In this document: piece by piece, positions 43,391-52,408 of the stretch | Position numbering within the stretch: the first letter of the stretch is position 1 | Layout: each line of letters begins with the position of its first letter | From: Paenibacillus guangzhouensis | GTDB taxonomy: Bacteria; Bacillota; Bacilli; Paenibacillales; Paenibacillaceae | Direction of reading: 5' to 3' | Length of the DNA: 64,000 nt | NCBI RefSeq assembly: GCF_009363075.1 | Contig: NZ_CP045293.1 | Coordinates: forward strand, 4,362,001 to 4,426,000 | Notes under the pieces: model-generated | What the model saw: only the letters and a program-made list of their open reading frames with translations | What the model was told of the DNA's origin: nothing | The model's database searches: none | Position numbers and translations under genes: made by a program

Positions 43391-43648
43391 TTAATCAGGT
43401 AAACGTCTGTCATTCGCGTGCTTCTGATCCTGTACAGGCTGCGATGTGCTATCCGTACTGCGGACTTCTTGCTTCGCGGGCTTGCGATCGTCGTCATCAT
43501 CGTCTGAGATGATATCACGCGCTCCCTCTTTGAATTCACGCAATGTCCGACCAAAAGCGCGACCCAATTGAGGCAGCTTATTCGGACCGAACAATAATAA
43601 CGCAACGATAATCAGCAAAATAAAGCCTGTTACGCCTATGCCTCCCAC
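43391..43648 (-). CDS. tatA: Sec-independent translocase TatA
   Basis: An 85-residue protein with one N-terminal membrane helix and an amphipathic helix: ILLIIVALLLFGPNKLPQLGRAFGRTLREFKEGARD is the canonical TatA/E pattern, then an acidic run DDDDDDRK and a polar tail. GTG start at 43648 behind GGGGGATATG. It multimerises into the translocation pore for folded proteins. tatA-tatC order and position before groESL match B. subtilis tatAy-tatCy. Confidence 0.94.
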   Translation of the reverse strand: MGGIGVTGFILLIIVALLLFGPNKLPQLGRAFGRTLREFKEGARDIISDDDDDDRKPAKQEVRSTDSTSQPVQDQKHANDRRLPD

Positions 43649-43698
43649 CTTGCATATCCCCCTTCATTCACTTCTTCAGCGAAAATATCAATTCTGTT

Positions 43699-44721
43699 CT
43701 AGCATCCGATCAGTCCGCCATATCCCATCTCCACGATATCGCGTTCTTCGATACGATCTCCCGCCAAAATCCGCGGCAGAAGCACATCAAAAGAAGTGAA
43801 TGGGTCGTGCATGACACAGCCTGGTAAACCTAGAATCGGTATATCTTCCAAATAGCCCATTAATAACATGGAACCTGGCAGCATCGGCGTACCGTAACGA
43901 ACGATTTCCGCACCTGCTTGCCTGATTGCTCCGGGTGTCCGATCATCGGGATCTACAGACATCCCGCCTGACAGCAGTATCATATCACACATTTGTTCCT
44001 TCAATTGGGAAATTTCCGTGACAATTATCGCTATATCGTCAGGCGCAAAGCGTTGTTCGACAATTTCCGAACCGAAGGCTTCAACTTTCGCTCTAACAAC
44101 GGGACCAAACCGATCTTGGATGCGTCCATGATAGACTTCACTGCCCGTCGTAATCAATCCAATACGATGCGGAATGAACGGCTTCACCTGTACGACCGAT
44201 TGATGCGTATTCTTGCGAAGCTCTTCGCTATACCGTTCAACCTCTTCTATCTTCGCGGTTTGCGTAATCAGTGGAATTACGCGTGTGCCCGCAAGCGCTT
44301 GGCCCGGATGCACAACCGTATTCGATTTGACCGTCGCGAGCGCAATATCACCGAGACCGTTCACACGATCAACGGTTGGCTTATGAATATGGGCCAACCC
44401 GTGAATACTCGATCGAATCATAACCTTCCCTTCGGAAGGGTCAGTTAACGTCGTATTCGAGCCTTGAAGCGCCATCGCCATGCGCTGCGCAGCATCATCC
44501 TCATGGATCTCATCCTCTGCTAGTGAAATTGCATAAATATGCGCTTTACCGATATCGAGCAGCTTCGGGATATCGGATTCCGTAATCCGATGTCCCTTCC
44601 GAAAAAGTCTCCCCTTGAACTCGCCCGGAATAATCTGCGTCAAATCGTGTGCCAGTACCATGCCTATGGCCTCTTCTACAGGAACTTCCTGAAGCGATGA
44701 AGAAATTGAGCCACTATTCAT
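43699..44721 (-). CDS. MoeA-like molybdopterin-binding protein
   Basis: A 340-residue protein related to molybdopterin molybdenumtransferase. The MoCF-type domain shows IGLITTGSEVYHGRI and MILLSGGMSVDPDDRTPGAI, then MLPGSMLLMGYLEDIPILGLPGCVMHDPFTSFDVLLPRILAG. Compared with MoeA it is shorter and lacks a well-defined C-terminal domain IV, so it may be a MoeA paralogue or a regulator. ATG 44721 behind AAGGATC overlaps the mogA/moaB stop by 8 bp; translation is coupled. Confidence 0.85.
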   Translation of the reverse strand: MNSGSISSSLQEVPVEEAIGMVLAHDLTQIIPGEFKGRLFRKGHRITESDIPKLLDIGKAHIYAISLAEDEIHEDDAAQRMAMALQGSNTTLTDPSEGKVMIRSSIHGLAHIHKPTVDRVNGLGDIALATVKSNTVVHPGQALAGTRVIPLITQTAKIEEVERYSEELRKNTHQSVVQVKPFIPHRIGLITTGSEVYHGRIQDRFGPVVRAKVEAFGSEIVEQRFAPDDIAIIVTEISQLKEQMCDMILLSGGMSVDPDDRTPGAIRQAGAEIVRYGTPMLPGSMLLMGYLEDIPILGLPGCVMHDPFTSFDVLLPRILAGDRIEERDIVEMGYGGLIGC

Positions 44722-45211
44722 CTTGGTGATCCTTGTACCGGCCAGTAATGATATCAAGCGCGTGCGGAAGCTGATCCATGACGGCATTCAGATTCTCATG
44801 CACACCTTTCGGACTTCCTGGCAAGTTCAGAATTAACGTCTTCCCGCGAATTCCGCATACCCCGCGTGATAACATCGCCCGTCTTGTCTTGAGCATAGAA
44901 GCGGCGCGCATCGCCTCCGCCATTCCCGGCACTTCCCGATTAATTACCTTAAGTGTAGCCTCTGGCGTGACATCCCGCTCGGCTAGGCCTGTCCCGCCTG
45001 TCGTTAAGATCAAGTGGGTCTGGAAGTAATCGACCATCTCGATCAGTGCGGCCATAATCTCATCCTTCTCATCCGGTACAATGCGATACTCGACAATTTC
45101 ACCGCCAAGCTCTTCTTCGATCAATTCTCGAATGACTTGCGCACTCGTATCCTCGCGTTCACCTCTAGAGCCCTTATCGCTAGCGGTTAGGATTCCTACT
45201 CTCCAGATCAT
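44714..45211 (-). CDS. moaB: Molybdenum cofactor protein MoaB/MogA
   Basis: A 165-residue MoaB/Mog-type enzyme that adenylates molybdopterin: VGILTASDKGSRGEREDTS, LILTTGGTGLAERDVTPEATL, and ILNLPGSPKGVHENLNAVMDQLPHAL. Length is normal. It lies upstream of and overlaps the MoeA-like gene, so the pair likely serves molybdenum-cofactor synthesis. Other moa genes are not in the window. Confidence 0.92.
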   Translation of the reverse strand: MIWRVGILTASDKGSRGEREDTSAQVIRELIEEELGGEIVEYRIVPDEKDEIMAALIEMVDYFQTHLILTTGGTGLAERDVTPEATLKVINREVPGMAEAMRAASMLKTRRAMLSRGVCGIRGKTLILNLPGSPKGVHENLNAVMDQLPHALDIITGRYKDHQDE

Positions 45212-45293
45212 TTCGCACCCCTCCCTCGAATGTCGAACTTCAATATATGATATTTATTCCTTGTAGCTTATCTATTGTATGTATATGAACTAT

Positions 45294-45947
45294 TCATGTA
45301 TTATCTATGATCCTGTGATCGCCTGCATCCATCGTGATGGTCATGTCTTCCGTCATGAGGCAATCTATGCGAAGGTCATGCGCCTCCATCGGTACATGTT
45401 CGATCACCTGTAGACTGAATGCCAATGCAATACATAACGGCCTGCCCTCAGAACCTTCTGGGCGCGCCTCAGCAAGTCTGGCCATAAACCGGTCATAATA
45501 TCCGCCGCCGTATCCCATACGCCCTCCATGCCGATCATAGGCGATCCCTGGAACGACAACCCAATCTAATGTTGCCCATTCCCTCTCGGATAGCTGCGGA
45601 AGCGACAATTTCGGTTCTCGAATCCCATAGCTGCCAACTTCAACATCGGATAACGATCGGATCCTATACAACTGCATCTGCCCTGTATCCTGATTCACAC
45701 GAGGGGCATGTACCCTAAATCCCCGATCCCAGCAATGCTGAATAAATGGCATGATATCGAGCTCGTGATCATAGGGAAGATAGACGAAAATGCTACGATT
45801 CGCGGATGATTGTCCCGACTGGGCCTGTCCATCAATCCATTTCGCAGCTTCTCTGCATATTCGTTCGGAGTTCACCTGATGCTCATTCGGTGATAAGGCC
45901 TTCCGCAAGGCTTTGATCCGCTTGCGAATCTCTTGTTTCTCGCTCAT
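45294..45947 (-). CDS. 5-formyltetrahydrofolate cyclo-ligase
   Basis: A 217-residue MTHFS enzyme making 5,10-methenyl-THF from 5-formyl-THF with ATP. Motifs: N-terminal KQEIRKRIKALRKALS with ATP-binding basic residues, VYLPYDHELDIMPFIQHCW, and GYGGGYYDRFMARLA (PEST-like glycine loop) near residue 150. ATG 45947; AAGGGTG lies at a long spacing, so the start is slightly uncertain. No obvious operon partner; it sits between moaB and the ABC-F gene. Confidence 0.93.
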   Translation of the reverse strand: MSEKQEIRKRIKALRKALSPNEHQVNSERICREAAKWIDGQAQSGQSSANRSIFVYLPYDHELDIMPFIQHCWDRGFRVHAPRVNQDTGQMQLYRIRSLSDVEVGSYGIREPKLSLPQLSEREWATLDWVVVPGIAYDRHGGRMGYGGGYYDRFMARLAEARPEGSEGRPLCIALAFSLQVIEHVPMEAHDLRIDCLMTEDMTITMDAGDHRIIDNT

Positions 45948-46094
45948 TTAACGAAATCACACCCTTAGTTTACCATTGTTCATTTACTTTCGCTAGTTTT
46001 CAGCGTTATCCTTCCATTTCTTCGCACTTTCCTCAAAATTCATGTACAATATGTACTATTGAAACCGTGATCATGTGTTGGAGGTATCGACGAA

Positions 46095-48038
46095 ATGCTG
46101 CTTCAAGCTTCAGGAATAACGAAAAATTATGGTGTAACCAATATTCTGTCAAATATTAACCTAATGGTCAACGAACGAGAACGGATCGGTCTAGTAGGTG
46201 TGAACGGTGCGGGCAAGTCAACATTGCTAAAGATTATCGCCGGAGAAATCCGCCCGGATCAAGGGCAGATTTTCAAAGCCAAAGAAACACGCCTCGGGTA
46301 TCTTGCCCAGAACAGCGGTCTGCAATCCGATCGATCGATCTGGGATGAGATGCTGCAGGTCTTCGCGCATTTGATCGAAGCGGAGAAGGAATTACGCGAG
46401 CTCGAACAACAAATCGCTGATCCTGCGCTCATGGAAGATGAGAAGAAATACGCGGATACGCTGAACCGCTATGCCACGCGTTCGGATTGGTTCCGAGAGC
46501 AAGGCGGCTACGAGGTCGAGACGAAGATCAAGTCCATTCTGCATGGCATGGGATTCGGCAGCTTCTCCTTCGATACGCCTATTCATACGCTAAGCGGCGG
46601 CCAACGGACTCGGCTTGCCCTCGCTCGCATGCTGCTGCAAGCTCCAGATGTACTCATGCTGGATGAGCCGACGAACCATCTGGACATTGAGACGTTAACA
46701 TGGCTCGAAGATTATCTCCGCGGGTACGCGGGCGCCATCGTCGTCGTATCACATGACCGCTATTTCCTCGATGCGCTCGTCACGAATATCGTCGAAATTG
46801 AGCGTCATCAATCCAAACGGTATACGGGCAACTATAGCAAATATATCGAGCTCAAAGCGGCGGACTACGAAATCGAGAGTAAACATTATGAACGCCAACA
46901 GACAGAGATTGCGAAAATGGAAGATTTCATTCGTAAAAATATCGTTCGCGCAACAACGACCAAACGAGCGCAAAGCCGTCGCAAAGCGCTTGAGAAGATG
47001 GATCGTCTGGAGAAACCACTCGGTGATTTGAAGAAAGCATCCTTTTCATTCGAAGTCGAACTCACTTCTGGTAAGGAAGTTCTGCAGATTAGCGACCTTG
47101 CGATGGGATTCCCGAATAAAGGAACCTTATTCAAGCATGTCTCACTCGATCTGCGCCGCGGCGAGACGGTCGCCCTCATTGGCCCGAACGGAATCGGTAA
47201 ATCTACTTTATTAAAAGCGCTAGTCGGGCAGATGGAACCATTAGGCGGCGTGTTCAACTGGGGAACGAATGTCAAGCTGGGTTACTACGATCAGGAGCAG
47301 ACAGGCCTGACCCCGAGTAACACCGTCTTGGAAGAGCTCTGGTCTGCCTATCCTCACCTCGAGGAAGCACGGATTCGCACCGTGCTCGGCAATTTCTTAT
47401 TTAGCGGAGAAGATGTGCTCAAGAGGGTATCGTCTCTGAGCGGCGGAGAGAAAGCACGCGTCTCATTAGCGAAGCTGATGCTCCTCAAAGCCAATATGCT
47501 CATTCTCGATGAGCCGACGAACCATCTGGATCTCTTCAGCAAAGAAGTGCTGGAATCCGCACTCATGGACTATGAAGGCACGCTGCTCTTCATCTCCCAT
47601 GACCGTTACTTCTTGAACAAAATGGCGGAACGGATCGTTGAGCTCAGTCCGACAGGGACGCAACATTTCCTAGGAAATTACGACGATTATGTCGAAAAGA
47701 AACAAGAACTGGCCGAAATGCTAGCCGAAGCTGCCGCTGCGCCCAGCAAAGAATCTGCAGCAAATACGACAGTGGGCGACAAACCATCGAGTGGCGCCGC
47801 TACCTTCGAAGACAACAAACAAGCGAAACGCGAGGAACGGAACAGACAGCGCAAACAAGAACAACTCGAAGCTGATATCGCACAGCTCGAGACGGAGATC
47901 GCGGAATTGGAGCACAAGCTTACACTTCCTGAGGTCTATCAGGACTATGTCGCCGTACAGGAGACACAGAGCCAAATTGATGAGAAAAAATCCCGTCTAG
48001 CCGTGACGTACGAACAATGGGAAGAGACCATGGCTTAA
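46095..48038 (+). CDS. ydiF: ABC-F ATPase, YdiF-like
   Basis: A 647-residue ribosome-associated ABC-F protein with two ATPase domains. First: GVNGAGKSTLLK, LSGGQRTRLALARML, LMLDEPTNHLD; second: GPNGIGKSTLLK, LSGGEKARVSLAKLM, LILDEPTNHLD. The interdomain linker (AADYEIESKHYERQQTEIAKMEDFIRKN) is a coiled coil, and a second coiled coil forms the last 90 residues (NRQRKQEQLEADIAQLETEIAELEHKL), as in YdiF/Uup-type proteins. It probably aids ribosomes on difficult sequences; no antibiotic role is inferred. ATG 46095 behind GGAGG. Its place near tsaD matches B. subtilis ydiF. Confidence 0.95.
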   Translation: MLLQASGITKNYGVTNILSNINLMVNERERIGLVGVNGAGKSTLLKIIAGEIRPDQGQIFKAKETRLGYLAQNSGLQSDRSIWDEMLQVFAHLIEAEKELRELEQQIADPALMEDEKKYADTLNRYATRSDWFREQGGYEVETKIKSILHGMGFGSFSFDTPIHTLSGGQRTRLALARMLLQAPDVLMLDEPTNHLDIETLTWLEDYLRGYAGAIVVVSHDRYFLDALVTNIVEIERHQSKRYTGNYSKYIELKAADYEIESKHYERQQTEIAKMEDFIRKNIVRATTTKRAQSRRKALEKMDRLEKPLGDLKKASFSFEVELTSGKEVLQISDLAMGFPNKGTLFKHVSLDLRRGETVALIGPNGIGKSTLLKALVGQMEPLGGVFNWGTNVKLGYYDQEQTGLTPSNTVLEELWSAYPHLEEARIRTVLGNFLFSGEDVLKRVSSLSGGEKARVSLAKLMLLKANMLILDEPTNHLDLFSKEVLESALMDYEGTLLFISHDRYFLNKMAERIVELSPTGTQHFLGNYDDYVEKKQELAEMLAEAAAAPSKESAANTTVGDKPSSGAATFEDNKQAKREERNRQRKQEQLEADIAQLETEIAELEHKLTLPEVYQDYVAVQETQSQIDEKKSRLAVTYEQWEETMA

Positions 48039-48070
48039 GCAATTGTCTTACCATATGAATATACACAGCC

Positions 48071-48319
48071 TTATCCACAGAACAAGTGAATAACTTTATC
48101 CTCCTAGCGGCCTATACGGCCGCTTTTTTTATTGATGCACGAGGGGATGCGAAGCAATTTCCATAATTATTCACTTTTTTATCCACATTATCCACAGAAA
48201 TAGGCCATTCGACATGAAAAAGCTATCCCCCATTTCCATAAAACCCGCATCACTGCGCACCATAGTGTTATAACAGTTATGCACAGATCTCGTGGGATAT
48301 GTGCATAACTTTGTCCACA
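48071..48319. promoter_or_regulatory. DnaA-box cluster
   Basis: Five exact TTATNCACA DnaA boxes and two near matches lie in the 399-bp gap between ydiF and ccdC. TTATCCACA at 48071-48079, 48179-48187 and 48188-48196; TTATGCACA at 48277-48285 and on the minus strand at 48300-48308. Near matches are TTATTCACT (48167-48175) and TTGTCCACA (48311-48319). There is no replication initiator gene or AT-rich unwinding element, so this is a titration or regulatory cluster rather than an origin. Confidence 0.8.
48106..48130 (+). terminator. ABC-F gene terminator
   Basis: AGCGGCC / GGCCGCT with a 5-base loop, running into seven T. Confidence 0.92.
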
Positions 48320-48437
48320 TGGCTTTCTTACTACCACTTTCCCATCGATGAGGAACAGAAGATTTCTCCAGACGCTTTGTGCTATAATACGACTTAATGT
48401 AACGAACCACTTTATATTCAACAATGAGGTGATTGTC

Positions 48438-48926
48438 TTGGCTGGCTCTTTGTTCTCTATGCACGGCCTTTCCATTCTTGCAACGATATTAGGCGGGTCG
48501 GCTGTGATCTTCCTGCGGCTGCGCGCTGCGAACAAACCAACGAATATGAAGAAGATTATTATGCCGCCCGTCGGTATGGTATCCGGGTTCCTCATGTTCG
48601 TCGTGCCGGAGTTTCGCGTCCCGCTTACGTGGGCACTGGCCTCATTTCTTGTCGGAGCGATTCTCTTCTCCTATCCCTTGATCCTGACATCACGATTCGA
48701 GCAGAAGAATGATCAGATCTATCTGAAACGCTCCAATATGTTCATCTTCGTCATTGTCGGACTTCTCGTCCTTCGTGTCATTCTGCATGATGTGCTTGAA
48801 CAATACATCACGGTTCCTCAGAGCGCAGGCCTCTTCTTCATCCTTGCCTTCGGCATGTTGCTCCCATGGCGTGTCGCAATGCTGATGCAGTTCCGTAAGC
48901 TGCAGCATGCGAGTGTTCGAGTATAA
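48438..48926 (+). CDS. ccdC: CcdC-type membrane protein (DUF1453)
   Basis: A 162-residue protein with five hydrophobic segments (SILATILGGSAVIFLRL; MVSGFLMFVVPEF; WALASFLVGAILFSYPLILTS; MFIFVIVGLLVLRVILHDVL; AGLFFILAFGMLLPWRVAML) as in the CcdC/DUF1453 family named for a role in cytochrome c maturation, though that role is weakly supported. TTG 48438 behind GAGGTGA is the likely start; the longer frame has no ribosome site. It converges with tsaD; the boxes upstream are the DnaA cluster. Confidence 0.8.
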   Translation: MAGSLFSMHGLSILATILGGSAVIFLRLRAANKPTNMKKIIMPPVGMVSGFLMFVVPEFRVPLTWALASFLVGAILFSYPLILTSRFEQKNDQIYLKRSNMFIFVIVGLLVLRVILHDVLEQYITVPQSAGLFFILAFGMLLPWRVAMLMQFRKLQHASVRV

Positions 48927-48928
48927 TA

Positions 48929-48988
48929 AAAAGGCTGTATCCGAGGCTCTCCATTCGAAAGGAGAGATTCGATACAGCCTTTTATTTT
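48929..48988. terminator. Bidirectional terminator between ccdC and tsaD
   Basis: AAAAGGCTGTATC / GATACAGCCTTTT with inner CTCTCC / GGAGAG, then TATTTTTT on the plus strand. Confidence 0.92.
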
Positions 48989-49000
48989 TTCATATCGATG

Positions 49001-50047
49001 CTAGCTCTGAACCGACCAAGCTTCGAGCGATAATGTTGGCTCGCCTTTCAGGTCCAGCGCTGTAAATTCGCCGCGCTTCCACTTCAAGTAAGCAGCCGCG
49101 CCAATCATCGCTGCATTATCGCTGCATAAGGCGAACGGCGGGATTAACAGCGGCAAGCCTTCAGCTCCACAGCGCGCTGTCAAGGCTTCACGCAACCCCT
49201 TATTAGCTGCTACACCACCGCATAAGAGCAGCTGCTTCACGTTGAATTCCTTCGCGGCGCGAATCGCCTTCTCCGTCAGCACCTCAATTACCGACTCTTG
49301 GAATCCGCGAGCGACATTGGCCAAGTTCAATTCTTCATTTCGCATCTTCGTCTGATTAATCACATTCAGTACCGCCGATTTCAAGCCGCTAAAGCTGAAA
49401 TCATAGGAATCCGGCTCGAGCCATGAACGCGGCAATGGCACCGCAGCTTCCGCTTCATGCGCCAGACGGTCCACATGCGGGCCGCCAGGGTATGGGAATT
49501 GCAGCGCACGCGCGACTTTATCATACGCTTCACCTACCGCGTCATCCCGCGTCCGACCGATCATACGAAATACGCCTTCGCTCTCCAGCAAGACGAGTTC
49601 GGTATGCCCGCCGGATACGACGAGCGCCATACACGGGTATTCTATTTCATGTACCAACTGATTAGCGTAAATATGACCTGCAATATGATGCGTTCCGATC
49701 AACGGCAGGTCAAGCGCCATTGCGAGCGCCTTGGCTGCCACAATACCCACGAGCAGCGCACCGACAAGACCAGGTCCCATCGTCACAGCAATCGCAGACA
49801 AATCGGTTAGCGCAATGCCAGCCTTTTCTACGGCTTCCTCCGTCGTAATCGTAATCGTCTCCACATGCTTGCGTGAAGCCACTTCCGGCACGACACCACC
49901 GAAGCGTTTGTGCGTCTCAATCTGACTCGCTACAATATTCGATAATATTTCTTTGCCGTCCTTAATGACCGCGACGCTAGTCTCATCACAACTTGTCTCG
50001 ATCGCTAATATATAATTGGGCTTCCCTTCGCCATAAACGTTACTCAT
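49001..50047 (-). CDS. tsaD: tRNA t6A synthase catalytic subunit TsaD
   Basis: A 348-residue ASKHA-fold enzyme that transfers threonylcarbamoyl to A37 of ANN-decoding tRNAs. Motifs: [32 protein letters not shown] with the metal-ligand His, [15 protein letters not shown]-like segment ([21 protein letters not shown]), [20 protein letters not shown] and [16 protein letters not shown] 50047 is 5 bp behind AGGTGA and overlaps the rimI stop; a GTG three codons upstream is possible. Last of tsaE-tsaB-rimI-tsaD. Confidence 0.97.
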   Translation of the reverse strand: MSNVYGEGKPNYILAIETSCDETSVAVIKDGKEILSNIVASQIETHKRFGGVVPEVASRKHVETITITTEEAVEKAGIALTDLSAIAVTMGPGLVGALLVGIVAAKALAMALDLPLIGTHHIAGHIYANQLVHEIEYPCMALVVSGGHTELVLLESEGVFRMIGRTRDDAVGEAYDKVARALQFPYPGGPHVDRLAHEAEAAVPLPRSWLEPDSYDFSFSGLKSAVLNVINQTKMRNEELNLANVARGFQESVIEVLTEKAIRAAKEFNVKQLLLCGGVAANKGLREALTARCGAEGLPLLIPPFALCSDNAAMIGAAAYLKWKRGEFTALDLKGEPTLSLEAWSVQS

Positions 50048-50591
50048 GTCTGTCACCTGCCTCTTTCGATCCAGGGATTGTTCCCCCAGATTCGATGGTT
50101 TCCCATTCTACCGGAATATCCGCCCACATAATAAGTGCATCTTCATTATTGTCGGAATAATAACGAGGACGAACACCCGCTTGCGAGAAACCAAATTTTT
50201 GATATAAATTTTGTGCAACATGATTCGACACCCTGACTTCAAGCGTCATCTTCTTCATTCCGACAAAACTTGCTGTCTTCATCATTTCTTTAAGGAGTCT
50301 AGCACCCAGCTTCCGACCACGATACTCTGGACGAACGGCAATATTCGTAATATGCGCTTCATCCACGATGAACCACATCCCGCCATAGCCAATAATCTGG
50401 CCATTCCATTCCATCACCATATATTTAGCAAAATGATTCTGCGTTAACTCATTCCGGAACGCTTTGGCTGTCCAAGGCAGCGTAAACGCCTGTCTTTCTA
50501 GTTCTACGATAGATGGAATATCATTCAACTGCATTAGCCGAAAGCAAAGCCCGTCTGTTGCATTGTCCCTATAATCATCCACGATTCGCAT
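50040..50591 (-). CDS. rimI: Ribosomal protein S18-alanine N-acetyltransferase RimI
   Basis: A GNAT acetyltransferase of about 183 residues. Acetyl-CoA loop [19 protein letters not shown] and the C-terminal [29 protein letters not shown] are clear; RimI acetylates the N terminus of ribosomal protein S18. ATG 50591 (MRIVDDYRD) is used; GTG three codons on, ten bases after GGGAG, is an alternative, and the frame is open 26 codons upstream inside tsaB. It overlaps tsaD and sits 7 bp after tsaB. Confidence 0.9.
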   Translation of the reverse strand: MRIVDDYRDNATDGLCFRLMQLNDIPSIVELERQAFTLPWTAKAFRNELTQNHFAKYMVMEWNGQIIGYGGMWFIVDEAHITNIAVRPEYRGRKLGARLLKEMMKTASFVGMKKMTLEVRVSNHVAQNLYQKFGFSQAGVRPRYYSDNNEDALIMWADIPVEWETIESGGTIPGSKEAGDRHE

Positions 50592-50598
50592 TCTCCCT

Positions 50599-51447
50599 TC
50601 ACGACTTCGCAAGCAGTTTCGCTTCTGCCTCTGCAAGCTGCGTATAATTCGGCTCAAATCGATGCGCATCGTCGAAGTCCCCTCGCATCAGTCTATTGCC
50701 ACCTGTCAGCCCGAGCCAGCGCGCTTCCATCGTGTACGACACCATATGCACAGGAGCGCTAATCAGCGACTGCAATCGCTCCACTTCCGCCAAGTGAAGT
50801 TCGACGTCGCCAATAACCCAAATATGTGCCGGTGTTCCATGTTCAATCGTGCTTTCAACAATTTGATCCACCCAATCCCTCATGAGACGTACCCGATCTT
50901 CCTGTACGCCTTCCCATTGAATGGAATCGACAGTGGCTTGTCCGAACCATAGCGAGGTATAAACTTGTCCGCGCCGCGCATCAATCAGAGGCACGATCCA
51001 GTTCATACTTTGCATCGTATCCTCCTGTTGATCCCTGAAATTCACAGCCGTTATCGGTAGCATCGTATCCATGTTCCCCGAAGTCTCCATCAATGATTGT
51101 GTCGCATGATGCCATCCGGCTAGCGCCAATCCTTCCAGGCTCGAGACGCCTACAATCGGCTTCTTCCAGACCCATGCGAGTGTCTTTCCAACCGTCACGC
51201 CAATGCGTACACCTGTGTATGAGCCAGGACCGCGGCCTACAATAATACCGTCCAGATCCTGCTCGTGCATATTTAGTGATTGAAGGACTTCTTTCACCGT
51301 TGGTATTAAATATAAGGAATGATTGCGCTCTGCCGATGAAGAAATCTCCTTTAGGACGCGCGTTCCTTCCACAACAGCAACGGTAAGCATGGCCGTCGAT
51401 GTATCAATTGCTAAATACCGCTTGTTCGGTGTTTCCTTGCTTATCAT
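50599..51447 (-). CDS. tsaB: t6A synthesis accessory protein TsaB
   Basis: A 282-residue ASKHA-fold partner of TsaD, needed to assemble the t6A complex. Typical blocks: YLAIDTSTAMLTVAVVEG, HSLYLIPTVKEVLQ, GIIVGRGPGSYTGVRIGVTVGKTLAW and VPLIDARRGQVYTSLWFG. It is longer than many TsaB proteins because of inserted stretches around residues 115-145. ATG 51447 behind AAGGAGGGGG overlaps the tsaE end by 4 bp. Confidence 0.95.
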   Translation of the reverse strand: MISKETPNKRYLAIDTSTAMLTVAVVEGTRVLKEISSSAERNHSLYLIPTVKEVLQSLNMHEQDLDGIIVGRGPGSYTGVRIGVTVGKTLAWVWKKPIVGVSSLEGLALAGWHHATQSLMETSGNMDTMLPITAVNFRDQQEDTMQSMNWIVPLIDARRGQVYTSLWFGQATVDSIQWEGVQEDRVRLMRDWVDQIVESTIEHGTPAHIWVIGDVELHLAEVERLQSLISAPVHMVSYTMEARWLGLTGGNRLMRGDFDDAHRFEPNYTQLAEAEAKLLAKS

Positions 51448-51926
51448 GATGACGCCCCCTCCTTGTTCAGTTCCTCACACCATGCCTCATAAGGAGAACC
51501 GTACGCCTGCACGTGGAATACGCGCTCAGTCATGCCGGCATATTCGATATAAATGTGCAAATATGCTGCAGGCAGCAGATCCGTAATCAGACTCGACCAT
51601 TCGACAACCGTCAATCCTTGTCCAAAGAAATACTCATCAAGCCCCAGCTCGTCCGCTTCTTCCATCGAGAGACGATAGACATCCATATGATAGAAAGGAA
51701 GTGTTGTTCCTTCATATTCTTTGATAATCGTAAACGTGGGACTATTCACCACATCTTGTACACCTATCGCACGAGCCAGCGCCTGCGAAAATCGAGTCTT
51801 TCCCGCTCCCAAATCACCATCGAGCGCGATAACAGCCCCCGGCTGAATCCAACCCGCGAGCCGTGCAGCGAACCGCTCGGTGTCTGCCTCTTGCATGGAA
51901 CGGAATGTATACGTATTAAGCACCAC
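51444..51926 (-). CDS. tsaE: t6A synthesis ATPase TsaE
   Basis: A P-loop ATPase of about 160 residues: IALDGDLGAGKTRFSQALARAIG (Walker A), VNSPTFTIIKEYEG, FYHMDVYRLS and ADELGLDEYFFGQGLTVVEWSSLI. It drives cycling of the TsaBD complex. The start is uncertain: relatives begin just before YTFRSMQEADTERFA, so GTG 51926 (SD GGAG 6 bp upstream) is chosen; the frame is open 32 codons further. First gene of the t6A/rimI operon. Confidence 0.92.
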   Translation of the reverse strand: MVLNTYTFRSMQEADTERFAARLAGWIQPGAVIALDGDLGAGKTRFSQALARAIGVQDVVNSPTFTIIKEYEGTTLPFYHMDVYRLSMEEADELGLDEYFFGQGLTVVEWSSLITDLLPAAYLHIYIEYAGMTERVFHVQAYGSPYEAWCEELNKEGASS

Positions 51927-52047
51927 TTTCAACTCCAGTTCTACTCCGCATGATTCAAACATGTCTGCTTGATCCATATTGCATAATGCTCTTATTATAT
52001 CGACCCTCTCCCCTGCCTGCAATAAGCGCCCCTCATACCCAAGCTTT

Positions 52048-52100
52048 GAAAAAAGCCCGAACCATCTGTCTGCGCATACGTTCGCAGCTTCGGTCCGGGC
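52048..52100 (-). terminator. Terminator of the SASP gene
   Basis: Minus-strand GCCCGGACC / GGTTCGGGC with an inner CTGCG / CGCAG stem, followed by seven T. Confidence 0.88.
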
Positions 52101-52141
52101 TGGGTTCAGCTTATATGATCTGGATAACTTGAAAATTCAGC

Positions 52142-52324
52142 TCAATGCTCACTCAACCGTTCCACGGACACAGTCTGTGTGTTGGTCGGACGAGAACCGA
52201 TCTGAACCGTCGCCATGTTATTTGCTTCATCTACATTCTCAATCCAGACCGAATCACCTGTATCGAGTTTTACCGCAATTGTATCTTGGCTCTTATAAAT
52301 TTCTAGGGCACGACGCGCATCCAT
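52142..52324 (-). CDS. sspH: H-type small acid-soluble spore protein
   Basis: A 60-residue protein of the SspH family: MDARRALEIYKSQDTIAV near the N terminus, VWIENVDEANNMATVQI in the middle and a short acidic/basic tail. Such proteins are packed in the spore core and presumably made under forespore sigma-G control. Start behind AAGGAGGAGTAAGGAAG. It supports a spore-forming host. Monocistronic. Confidence 0.9.
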   Translation of the reverse strand: MDARRALEIYKSQDTIAVKLDTGDSVWIENVDEANNMATVQIGSRPTNTQTVSVERLSEH

Positions 52325-52408
52325 TCTTCCTTACTCCTCCTTGATGGTTCTTCGTAGTCCTCTACAATATACCCGAACGGCTCTGTTCCCATTCAAGCTG
52401 AGTAAGAC

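Noticed and set aside
48071-48319. Replication origin
   Set aside because: DnaA boxes are present but there is no dnaA/dnaN, no AT-rich unwinding element and no second cluster; a titration cluster is the better reading.
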